Source: JAYSRU01 sp043720875 (GTDB lineage: Bacteria > Bacteroidota > Bacteroidia > Flavobacteriales_D > Crocinitomicaceae). Taken from it: 5,630 nucleotides of DNA. Position 1 is the first letter of the stretch; each line of letters starts with the position of its first letter. Positions 1 to 5,630 of this stretch are shown here, piece after piece. The position numbers and the translations under genes are program-made. The stretch covers positions 1-5,630 of the forward strand of contig JAYSRU010000066.1 of assembly GCA_043720875.1 (NCBI GenBank), in the 5' to 3' direction. The notes under the pieces are model-generated. The model saw only the letters and a list, made by a program, of their open reading frames with translations. It did no database searches and had not been told where the DNA came from.

Positions 1-338
1 AAAGTAAGTATGTAAAATATCAGCATTTCACTTATAATCCTGCAGTTTTTGTTGGTGATACAAGCTATTATCTTGTTACATACAAAAATAAAAGTGCATT
101 TCCATTAATCGCACCGTCTGTCAAAATCACGGTGAAGGATACGGTTAAAGGACTGGTTTTCTACAAAACACTTTACCGCGGTAACAAATACATAGACAAC
201 GTTCCAGATAGCACTGAATTTTCGGTGCGTTTTAATGTTCTAAAAGAATTTGATCAAACGTCTATCAATAAAATTAAATTTGTTTTGTATTGGACAAATT
301 CTGAAGGAAAACGTTCATTTCGGCGATCAGTGAAATAA
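1..338 (+). CDS. C-terminal end of an unidentified protein (5' end outside window)
   Basis: An open frame runs from the left edge (first full codon at position 3) to a TAA at 336-338, giving 111 visible residues. A GTG at 132 could serve as a start, but the frame stays open upstream to the edge, so this is more likely the tail of a longer protein. The visible part alternates short hydrophobic and polar stretches with many Tyr, Val, Thr and Lys, as in a beta-rich, possibly extracytoplasmic domain; this is inference from composition only. There is no transmembrane segment and no T9SS sorting motif, and it ends in a basic Arg/Lys-rich tail. I do not recognise the family. It lies 60 bp upstream of the CotH-like gene on the same strand, but a small hairpin between them suggests separate transcription. 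Confidence 0.7.
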   Translation, partial: SKYVKYQHFTYNPAVFVGDTSYYLVTYKNKSAFPLIAPSVKITVKDTVKGLVFYKTLYRGNKYIDNVPDSTEFSVRFNVLKEFDQTSINKIKFVLYWTNSEGKRSFRRSVK

Positions 339-352
339 AAAGGTGCCTTTTT
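337..352 (+). terminator. candidate short intrinsic terminator after the left-edge gene
   Basis: AAAAAGG and CCTTTTT face each other around a central TG, starting within the stop codon of the upstream gene. As RNA the practical structure is a 6-bp stem with a GTGC loop, ending in a U run. Short A/U-flanked hairpins of this kind are common behind Bacteroidota genes. The stem is weak, so termination may be partial. Confidence 0.45.
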
Positions 353-398
353 CCATAAAAATAACTTTCTTTGAGTAAATCATTTATTAGTTTAGGTT

Positions 399-2012
399 AT
401 GAAAAAATTCTTACTCGCTGTTTTTACATTTCTTACGGCATCAGTTTCCAGCCAAGTATTAACGCAATCTGAAATCGCAATTTTTAGAATTACAACTACT
501 ACGGCAATTCTAGACGAACCAAAAACCATTGCCAACTTAGAGATTTTCTGGGAGCCGGGAAATACAATAAATACGCTCTTACAACCTGCGCATCGCAATA
601 TCAAAATCGGAATAGAACGCCGTGGTTCTTCTTCTTCATCATTTCCTAAAAAATCATATGGATTCGAAACATGGGACGTGAATAGTAATGTTATCGTCGA
701 TTCATTATTAAATTTCCCTAAAGAATCGGATTGGGTCTTAAGCGCGAACTATTCAGATAAGAGTTTTTTCAATAATGCATTAAGCTACAAACTGTCTCGC
801 GACATGGGAATGTATGCACCACGCACACAATTTGTAGAAGTAATCATCGATGGAAATTATAAAGGCGTTTATGTCTTTATGGAAAAAATTAAGCGTGATA
901 AAAACCGTGTGGATATTTCGAAATTGGTTTATGGCGATACTACCGGGGCAAACTTAACTGGTGGTTACATTGTAAAGATTGATAAATTTACTGGAAGTGC
1001 TAGTACCGCTGGTTGGGATAGTCCGATAACGCCTTATGACGCACCTATTGGTCAAACGGTAACTTATCAATATGCCTATCCAAAATATCCTAATATGCAT
1101 CAAAAGCAAAGGGATTACATTAAAAACTATGTCGATACATTCGAAAACGAATTGAATGCGGGAACGTTGAACACCTATGATGAAGGATGGAGAAAATATG
1201 CAGATGAAGAATCTTTTATAAAGTATTTTTTGCTCAATGAGTATTCTAAGAATGTAGATGGTTACAGGCTTTCTACTTATTTATACAAGAAAAAAAGCAC
1301 CTCTAGTGGCAAGCTTTCTGTTGGTCCACCGTGGGATTATGACTTAGGCTGGGGTAATGCAGATTATTGCGACGGTAGTGTAATTGATGGCTGGGCTTAT
1401 GACTTTAACCTTGCATGCAACGATACCTACATGGTTCCTTTTTGGTGGAAAAAATTAATGACCGAAGATACATTATTTCAAAAACGAGCTGCCTGTAGAT
1501 GGAAAGAATACCGCACAACTTTATTAGATACTACTACCCTATTCAATTACATCGATCAACAAGTATTAGTTTTCCAAAATTGTGTGAATAGAAACTTTAT
1601 ACGCTGGCCAATTTTAAACACCTATGTTTGGCCTAATCCAGCACCACAACCTGCAAATTATTCTGGTGAAATTTTAGAATTAAAAGCTTGGATTAGAAAT
1701 CGTTACAATTGGCTGGACGCAAACTTGTTATCGAACAATTGTACCTTTGCTGGTATTGGAGAAACTGAAGTTGAAAACGAGATTTTTGTCGTGTATCCAA
1801 ATCCGGTTCAAGACAAACTCTACATAAATTTGTACACGAATCAAAATGCAAAGATTTCATTGTTTGATGCTACGGGTCGAAAAATTGAACTAATTCAAAA
1901 TCAAAATGATACGCAGCATAGCTTTGATACTTCTATACTTCCTAGCGGAAGTTATCTGATTCAAGTGGAGCAAAACAATACGCAACAAACCAAGCGATTC
2001 ATTAAATTATAA
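399..2012 (+). CDS. Secreted CotH kinase-family protein with T9SS C-terminal sorting domain
   Basis: This is a complete 537-residue protein. Residues 1-18 (MKKFLLAVFTFLTASVSS) form a Sec signal peptide, with likely cleavage before Q19. Residues about 65-440 match the CotH kinase family. Visible family landmarks are RRGSSSSSFPKKSYGFE (74-90), SANYSDKSFFNN (115-126), EKIKRDKNRVDI (162-173), GGYIVKIDK (188-196), NEYSKNVDGYRLSTY (280-294) and GPPWDYDLGWGN (309-320). The Asp of NVDGY (D288) and those of WDYD (D313, D315) are the likely catalytic and metal-binding acidic residues, by analogy with the spore-coat kinase CotH of Bacillus. After a linker, residues about 460-537 form a type A T9SS sorting domain, with YPNPV at 466-470, the LFDATGRKI beta strand, LPSGSYLIQV and a basic end (KRFIKL). 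The protein should cross the inner membrane by Sec and the outer membrane by T9SS, ending on the surface or outside. Kinase activity and substrate are not shown; related secreted Bacteroidota proteins are mostly uncharacterised. The ATG at 399 is chosen because it gives the signal peptide. No strong Shine-Dalgarno is seen. Confidence 0.93.
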   Translation: MKKFLLAVFTFLTASVSSQVLTQSEIAIFRITTTTAILDEPKTIANLEIFWEPGNTINTLLQPAHRNIKIGIERRGSSSSSFPKKSYGFETWDVNSNVIVDSLLNFPKESDWVLSANYSDKSFFNNALSYKLSRDMGMYAPRTQFVEVIIDGNYKGVYVFMEKIKRDKNRVDISKLVYGDTTGANLTGGYIVKIDKFTGSASTAGWDSPITPYDAPIGQTVTYQYAYPKYPNMHQKQRDYIKNYVDTFENELNAGTLNTYDEGWRKYADEESFIKYFLLNEYSKNVDGYRLSTYLYKKKSTSSGKLSVGPPWDYDLGWGNADYCDGSVIDGWAYDFNLACNDTYMVPFWWKKLMTEDTLFQKRAACRWKEYRTTLLDTTTLFNYIDQQVLVFQNCVNRNFIRWPILNTYVWPNPAPQPANYSGEILELKAWIRNRYNWLDANLLSNNCTFAGIGETEVENEIFVVYPNPVQDKLYINLYTNQNAKISLFDATGRKIELIQNQNDTQHSFDTSILPSGSYLIQVEQNNTQQTKRFIKL

Positions 2013-2045
2013 TATTTCACAACGGCATAAACAATAAAAAACCAT

Positions 2046-2053
2046 TACCTTCG
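2046..2053 (+). promoter_or_regulatory. candidate -7 element for tRNA-Leu
   Basis: TACCTTCG differs at one base from the Bacteroidota -7 consensus TAnnTTTG and ends 15 bp before the mature tRNA 5' end, as expected for a short leader. No TTG is seen at the usual -33 distance; that stretch is A-rich instead. The CotH-like gene ends only 56 bp before the tRNA without a terminator of its own, so some tRNA transcript could also come from read-through. Confidence 0.45.
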
Positions 2054-2068
2054 CGGTCACCATATATT

Positions 2069-2151
2069 GCGCACGTGGTGAAATGGTAGACATGCCAGCT
2101 TGAGGGGCTGGTGCCTTCAGTGGTGTGCTGGTTCGAGTCCAGTCGTGCGCA
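2069..2151 (+). tRNA. trnL: tRNA-Leu (anticodon GAG)
   Basis: The 83-base sequence folds as a class II tRNA. The acceptor stem is GCGCACG (2069-2075) with CGTGCGC (2144-2150), and the discriminator is A2151. The D arm contains GGTGAAATGGTAGAC. The anticodon stem is CCAGC (2095-2099) with GCTGG (2107-2111), and the loop TTGAGGG gives anticodon GAG at 2102-2104, which reads CUC and CUU. A long variable arm (2112-2126) has a GCC/GGT stem, as expected for leucine tRNAs. The T arm is GCTGG-TTCGAGT-CCAGT (2127-2143). CCA is not encoded, since CAG follows the discriminator, so it must be added after transcription. Confidence 0.97.
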
Positions 2152-2154
2152 CAG

Positions 2155-2187
2155 AAAGAAGTCTGACGCTTAGCGTTGGACTTCTTT
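2155..2187 (+). terminator. strong intrinsic terminator behind tRNA-Leu
   Basis: The arm at 2155-2169 (AAAGAAGTCTGACGC) pairs with 2173-2187 (GCGTTGGACTTCTTT) over 15 base pairs, two of them G-U, around a TTA triloop. TATTTTA follows. The hairpin starts 3 bases beyond the tRNA discriminator base. It is the only clear terminator downstream of the CotH-like gene, so it may end both transcripts. Its A-rich left side means it could also work on the opposite strand. Confidence 0.85.
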
Positions 2188-2260
2188 ATTTTACAGCAAT
2201 CCAAACTTGTTTGTGGCAAAAGTCTTAACTCTTCGTTATTTCAAAAACTCAACTCACTCA

Positions 2261-2276
2261 TCCGTCAGCTGACGGA
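2261..2276. repeat. perfect 16-bp palindrome
   Basis: TCCGTCAGCTGACGGA is its own reverse complement and is GC-rich against an AT-rich background. It occurs once in this window. It could be a protein-binding site or a dispersed intergenic palindrome. It lacks a loop and a following T run, so it is unlikely to be a simple terminator. Confidence 0.6.
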
Positions 2277-2474
2277 CTCGTTCGTTAAATTTTAAAAATG
2301 CCTCAACTTGAGACTTTTACTGGAGATGAGTTCATTGTTAGAAAATCTGGAAACGAATTAAATCAAAGAAGGACAAGAACTTTGATAAAAGTTCGGACTT
2401 CATGCTCTATAAAACAAAACAGTTGCGGTTCTTGAAATAAACAGCAATCTGGATTTGCTTTACATCAAAACTAT

Positions 2475-2597
2475 AACGTGTAAAGTAAATTGAAAAATCT
2501 ATACATGAAAGGAGCAACGTGTAAAGAAAATTGAATTATCTATACATGAAAATTGCTATATGTAACATATATAGAAAAATCTCTACATCAATTGGCA
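2475..2597. repeat. 41-bp tandem repeat, three units plus a degenerate fourth
   Basis: Unit 1 (2475-2515) and unit 2 (2516-2556) both begin AACGTGTAAAG and share ATCTATACATGAAA near the end; they agree at about 35 of 41 positions. Unit 3 (2557-2597) agrees with unit 1 at about 27 of 41 without gaps, keeping ATGTAA and GAAAAATCTCTACAT. In register before unit 1, the stretch 2434-2474 keeps TTTACATCAAA and looks like a further decayed unit. The period is not a multiple of three and the units carry stop codons in the frames examined, so it is not a repeat inside a protein. Unit 3 also contains a hairpin, CTATATGT-AAC-ATATATAG (2556-2574), that units 1 and 2 lack. Function is unknown. Confidence 0.8.
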
Positions 2598-2998
2598 ATT
2601 AATGGATGTATTGATGAAGGTGGTGCAGAAATGAGAATATTAACCCAAAATATCTCGCGGATCAAAAGGTACTATTTTTTTCCTCATAATTACTTTATCA
2701 CTGCAATGGCGAGAAAGTGAAATACGTTTTTTCTTTTGGTTTTCCTTAGTTCCACGGTGAAATAGTTTAATTGACGTACAGTTTTCATTTTCAAGTATCA
2801 AGATCAGTCTAACAAAACTAACCAAAATTTACTACACTTTATGCGTAAACTTATAGACAAGTATAAAATCAAAACTATTTAAATGAAGCACAGTAATTTT
2901 AAAAAATCTATCATTAAATATGCAACCAGAATTAATGTATGAGTACCAAAATAAGGGTTAAAATCATTGCAAGGTACACCACCAAGTAGCAAAACCAC

Positions 2999-3006
2999 TA
3001 TATTTG
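2999..3006 (+). promoter_or_regulatory. candidate -7 element for the O-methyltransferase gene
   Basis: TATATTTG is an exact match to the Bacteroidota -7 consensus TAnnTTTG and ends 17 bp before the ATG at 3024. Transcription would begin about 10-13 bases before that ATG. A TTG lies at 2967-2969, but the gap of 29 bases is longer than the usual spacing to the -33 element, so the match is incomplete. If real, it places the upstream TTG start outside the transcript. Confidence 0.4.
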
Positions 3007-3023
3007 AGCAATTAACAGCATTT

Positions 3024-3665
3024 ATGGAATTCATCTCTAAAGAACTCGATACCTACGTTTGTGAGCATACCAGTAAAGAACCACTTGCTTTACACGAACT
3101 TAACCGACAAACTCACTTAAAGGTTGCTAAACCTAGAATGATTTCAGGCCATTTTCAAGGGCGTGTATTAAGTATGTTTTCTAAAATGATTAAACCCAAA
3201 TACATTTTAGAAATTGGGACGTATACCGGATATTCTGCGCTATGTCTCGCAGAGGGCTTACAAGAAGGTGGTAAACTTTTTACAATTGACAACAATCCTG
3301 AGCAAAAAGCATTGGTTCAAACCTATTTTAATGCTTCTCCCAAATCTTCACAACTGTACCCACTTTTAGGTAACGCCTTAACGCTAATTCCAACATTGAA
3401 GTATCAATGGGATATCGTATTCATTGATGCCGATAAACCAAACTATTTAAACTATTACAAGGCTGTAATCGACCAAATGAATTCGGGCGCTTATATTTTT
3501 GCCGATAACATTCTTTGGTCTGGTAAAGTGTTAGCGGAAGTGAAAGCTAACGATGCGCATACACAAACTATCCTAGACTTCAATACATTTATTCAAAACG
3601 ATGACCGCGTTGAAAACGTCTTGTTTCCGATCCGAGACGGCGTTATGGTAATTAGAAAAAAGTGA
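3024..3665 (+). CDS. SAM-dependent O-methyltransferase (class I, metal-dependent type)
   Basis: The protein is 213 residues from ATG 3024, near the usual length for this bacterial family related to catechol and caffeoyl-CoA O-methyltransferases. After a helical N-terminal part containing SGHFQGRVLSM (41-51), the SAM-binding motif I is LEIGTYTGYSAL (62-73). The acidic end of strand 2 is TIDNNPE (87-93), followed by GNAL (116-119). FIDADKPNY (133-141) and DNILWSGKV (161-169) are the metal and substrate motifs; D134, D161 and N162 are the likely divalent-metal ligands. It should transfer a methyl group from SAM to a hydroxyl of a small acceptor in the cytoplasm; the acceptor cannot be told from sequence. 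The frame is open back to a TTG at 2967, which would add 19 residues, but those residues do not look like the family and the ATG starts the conserved part. No Shine-Dalgarno is evident. Its stop lies 3 bp from the stop of the convergent gene. Confidence 0.92.
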   Translation: MEFISKELDTYVCEHTSKEPLALHELNRQTHLKVAKPRMISGHFQGRVLSMFSKMIKPKYILEIGTYTGYSALCLAEGLQEGGKLFTIDNNPEQKALVQTYFNASPKSSQLYPLLGNALTLIPTLKYQWDIVFIDADKPNYLNYYKAVIDQMNSGAYIFADNILWSGKVLAEVKANDAHTQTILDFNTFIQNDDRVENVLFPIRDGVMVIRKK

Positions 3666-3668
3666 GCA

Positions 3669-4010
3669 TTACTCTGCGTCCCCGCTTTTCACAAAGGTAA
3701 TGGTTACGATGCCATGGTGAAATTTCGGAAATTTCGTGCCGGGCTCAAACTCTAATTTCATTGCATAATTTTTGGCCCGCATTAAGTTTGGAGTTCCTTT
3801 TATCGTTGTGCCTAAAGAGACTAAAACGGCCGAAGTTACTTTACCGTGTTCATCCACAGCAATGTCGTACAGAACTTTGCCATTTATGGTGGAGGTAAGT
3901 TCAAACTTATCTGTGGTACATTTTCGATTATCTTTCAATAAAGCGCCCTCAATTTGAGCAAACGTTGAAAAACTAAAAAGTAAACTGATGGTAAAAAGTA
4001 ATGTTTTCAT
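3669..4010 (-). CDS. Small exported protein with TonB-C-terminal-like domain
   Basis: The protein has 113 residues. Residues 1-18 (MKTLLFTISLLFSFSTFA) form a clear Sec signal peptide with cleavage expected before Q19, so the mature protein of about 95 residues is periplasmic or further out. The rest resembles the C-terminal domain of TonB-like proteins. NGKVLYDIAVDEHGKVTSAV (43-62) has the pattern of a strand, a D-x-x-G-K-V turn and a strand; it is followed by MRAKNYAMKLEFEPG (77-91) and a final strand HHGIVTITFVK (98-108). Unlike true TonB it has no retained membrane anchor and no proline-rich spacer, so it is unlikely to transduce energy; a binding or envelope role is possible but unproven. 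Single Cys at position 31. It starts 43 bp after the recG stop on the same strand, suggesting co-transcription. The assignment rests on pattern resemblance only. Confidence 0.8.
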   Translation of the reverse strand: MKTLLFTISLLFSFSTFAQIEGALLKDNRKCTTDKFELTSTINGKVLYDIAVDEHGKVTSAVLVSLGTTIKGTPNLMRAKNYAMKLEFEPGTKFPKFHHGIVTITFVKSGDAE

Positions 4011-4053
4011 TCGTTGTATTTTTGTATTTTATATGGCTTTCTAGCGTTCAAAC

Positions 4054-5630
4054 TTACGAAATTTTACTCCAATCTTGTTTGGAACGTAAAATTTCTATTA
4101 AATGTTGCCTTATTCCACTATTTTCTGGTGCATCTAAACTGGGATCAATCTCTAAAATAGCTCTTGCTTCGTCGCGCGCTAAAGCAACAATAGGTCCATC
4201 TTTTGCTAGGTCAGAAATTTTCAAGTCCAATAACCCACTTTGCTGGGTCCCCATTAAATCTCCAGGACCACGCAATTGCAAATCTACTTCTGAAATCTCA
4301 AAACCATCATTTGTACGTACCATGGTATCCATCCGTGTTTTACCTTGTTTGGAAAGTTTTACACCCGTCATTAAAATACAATAGCTTTTTTCTGCACCGC
4401 GGCCCACCCTTCCTCGCAACTGATGCAACTGAGAAAGTCCAAATCGTTCTGCACTTTCGATAACCATAACGGAAGCATTCGGCACGTTCACTCCTACTTC
4501 AATTACAGTTGTTGCCACCATAATTTGAGTTTCACCTTTCACAAAACGTTGCATTTCAAACTCTTTCTCTTCTGGCTTCATTCGTCCATGAACAATACTA
4601 ACTCGGAAATCTGGTAACGGAAAACTGGCAACAATACCCTCATATCCTGTCATTAAATTTTGATAATCTAAAGTTGCAGATTCTTCGATCAATGGATATA
4701 CGCAATATACTTGTCTGCCTAACGCAATTTGGGCGCGCATGAAATGAATAACGGTCAAACGCGAGGCTTCAAATTTATGCTGCGTTTGAATTGGCTTTCT
4801 GCCTGGTGGAAGTTCATCAATAACAGAAACATCTAAATCTCCATAAAAAGTCATACCTAAGGTTCTCGGAATTGGGGTTGCTGTCATAATTAAAATATGA
4901 GGCGGGATGTCATTTTTTTTCCACAATCGCGCTCGTTGTGCTACACCAAAACGATGTTGTTCGTCAATCACCACGATACCCAAATTTTTGAATTGAACGC
5001 TATCTTCGAGGAGAGCATGCGTGCCAATTAAGATATGAATGGAGCCATCTTCAATTCCTGAGTGTATAGGTTTTCGTGCCGATTTTTTCACAGAACCAGT
5101 TAACAACGAAATCTTTACAGGTAGGTTCTTCATTAATTCCGTTAAACCTACAAAATGTTGTTGCGCTAGAATTTCGGTTGGCGCCATTAATGCAGCTTGA
5201 TACCCCTCACCAATCCCCATAAGCATGGTGAGCAAAGCAACCAATGTTTTACCTGAACCCACATCACCTTGTAATAATCGATTCATATGATGACCAGACA
5301 AAACATCTTTTCTTATTTCTTTGATTACTCTTTTCTGAGCGCCAGTCAATTCGAAAGGTAAATGATTTGCATAAAAATCATGAAATATAGCTCCCAAATC
5401 TTTGAAAACAAATCCCTTCGATTTTTGCATGGTTATTCTTTTCCTGAGCAGTAATTCTAATTGCAACTTTAATAGTTCGTCAAATTTCAATCGAAAAATT
5501 GCACGTTGCAGCATCTGTTCATTCGAAGGGTGATGAATTTCTTTGTACGCAATTTCAGGATGAATCAAGTGATGTTTTTGTACAATCAAATTGGGTAAAT
5601 ATTCTGGAATCCTACCCTCCAATTGCTGGA
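4054..5630 (-). CDS. recG: ATP-dependent DNA helicase RecG (N-terminal part outside window)
   Basis: RecG is a superfamily 2 helicase that binds branched DNA, reverses stalled replication forks and drives branch migration of Holliday junctions. The window shows the last 524 residues. The family is usually near 700, so roughly 175-180 residues, most of the wedge domain, lie beyond the right edge. Numbering from the first complete visible codon, the helicase motifs are LTGAQ (94-98), Walker A GDVGSGKT (121-128), MAPTEILAQQH (148-158), GTHAL (202-206), DEQH box (222-225), MTATPIPRTL (248-257), ATTVIEVGVNVPNA (372-385) and QLRGRVGRG (403-411). The RecG-specific TRG region, with SEVDLQLRGPGDLMGTQQSG, is at about 446-465. 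All key residues are intact and no frameshift is seen. A TTG at 5620-5622 is not the start, because the frame continues upstream to the edge and conserved RecG sequence (EGRIPEYLP) sits right there. The small exported protein gene follows after 43 bp. Confidence 0.97.
   Translation of the reverse strand, partial: QQLEGRIPEYLPNLIVQKHHLIHPEIAYKEIHHPSNEQMLQRAIFRLKFDELLKLQLELLLRKRITMQKSKGFVFKDLGAIFHDFYANHLPFELTGAQKRVIKEIRKDVLSGHHMNRLLQGDVGSGKTLVALLTMLMGIGEGYQAALMAPTEILAQQHFVGLTELMKNLPVKISLLTGSVKKSARKPIHSGIEDGSIHILIGTHALLEDSVQFKNLGIVVIDEQHRFGVAQRARLWKKNDIPPHILIMTATPIPRTLGMTFYGDLDVSVIDELPPGRKPIQTQHKFEASRLTVIHFMRAQIALGRQVYCVYPLIEESATLDYQNLMTGYEGIVASFPLPDFRVSIVHGRMKPEEKEFEMQRFVKGETQIMVATTVIEVGVNVPNASVMVIESAERFGLSQLHQLRGRVGRGAEKSYCILMTGVKLSKQGKTRMDTMVRTNDGFEISEVDLQLRGPGDLMGTQQSGLLDLKISDLAKDGPIVALARDEARAILEIDPSLDAPENSGIRQHLIEILRSKQDWSKIS

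Larger units (their letters stand above)
2188..3023. other. gene-poor intergenic region of about 840 bp
   Basis: No convincing protein gene was found on either strand between the tRNA terminator and the methyltransferase start. Short open frames exist, such as 45 codons from ATG 2298 to TGA 2433-2435 on + and 61 codons at 2640-2825 on -, but neither shows a recognisable motif, ribosome site or supporting context. The region holds the palindrome at 2261-2276, the 41-bp tandem repeat and a candidate promoter near its right end. The 9-mer ACAGCAATC occurs at 2193-2201 and again at 2441-2449; the bases that follow are still partly alike, differing at first mainly by transitions. The stretch may be decayed sequence or may hold an unrecognised RNA; the sequence alone does not decide. 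Confidence 0.6.

Noticed and set aside
392..604. Minus-strand open frame overlapping the start of the CotH-like gene
   Set aside because: Lies inside a clearly coding region on the other strand and has no family resemblance.
2007..2219. 70-codon open frame on the minus strand across the tRNA
   Set aside because: It is the antisense of tRNA-Leu and its terminator; the translated HDWTRTSTPLKAPAPQAG stretch is a familiar artefact of reading tRNA genes backwards.
2082..2228. Plus-strand frame open through the tRNA and terminator to a TAA at 2226-2228
   Set aside because: It has no start codon context of its own and resembles the read-through tails seen on small proteins annotated next to tRNA genes; there is no coding gene feeding into it here.
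2298..2435. 45-codon plus-strand open frame beginning at ATG 2298
   Set aside because: Short, no known motif, no upstream signal; the frame closes just before the tandem repeat. Kept only as a remote small-protein possibility.
2475..2597. CRISPR array or plasmid-type iterons
   Set aside because: Units abut each other with no unique spacers, diverge quickly, and no cas or replication initiator gene is present.
2640..2825. 61-codon minus-strand open frame with a TTG start
   Set aside because: No recognisable motif, no ribosome site, non-ATG start, isolated in repeat-rich intergenic DNA; it could be a relic but this cannot be supported.
2069..3023. Integrated element using tRNA-Leu as attachment site
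   Set aside because: No integrase, no phage or conjugation gene, and no second copy of the tRNA 3' end in the window.
4001..4617. Several plus-strand open frames of 60-130 codons inside recG
   Set aside because: Shadows of the recG reading frame, whose motifs are intact; none has independent support.

Overview
The window looks like an ordinary chromosomal stretch from a member of the Bacteroidota, most likely the Flavobacteriia. The grounds are AT-rich composition, a C-terminal type IX secretion (T9SS) sorting domain on a secreted CotH-like protein, absence of clear Shine-Dalgarno sites, TAnnTTTG-like -7 promoter elements, and protein sequences typical of that group (RecG, O-methyltransferase). 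No phage, transposon, integrase or CRISPR component is seen.

Layout, left to right. (1) The 3' end of an unidentified gene (+, to 338) ends at a small A/T-flanked hairpin. (2) A complete CotH-family secreted protein (+, 399-2012) has a signal peptide and a T9SS sorting tail. (3) tRNA-Leu(GAG) (+, 2069-2151) is followed at once by a strong 15-bp terminator hairpin. (4) A gene-poor stretch of about 840 bp (2188-3023) holds a perfect 16-bp palindrome and a 41-bp tandem repeat with two good copies, a third diverged copy and traces of a fourth. (5) A complete SAM-dependent class I-like O-methyltransferase (+, best start 3024) ends 3 bp before a convergent gene. (6) A small exported protein resembling the TonB C-terminal domain (-, 3669-4010) lies downstream of, and probably in one transcript with, (7) recG (-, from the right edge to 4054), whose N-terminal part lies outside the window.

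The genes do not form one pathway. recG (replication-fork and recombination helicase) and the small exported protein are a same-strand pair, the methyltransferase faces them, and the CotH-like protein and tRNA form the left block. I found no convincing new multi-gene system. The least explained element is the non-coding 41-bp tandem repeat in the gap between the tRNA and the methyltransferase.
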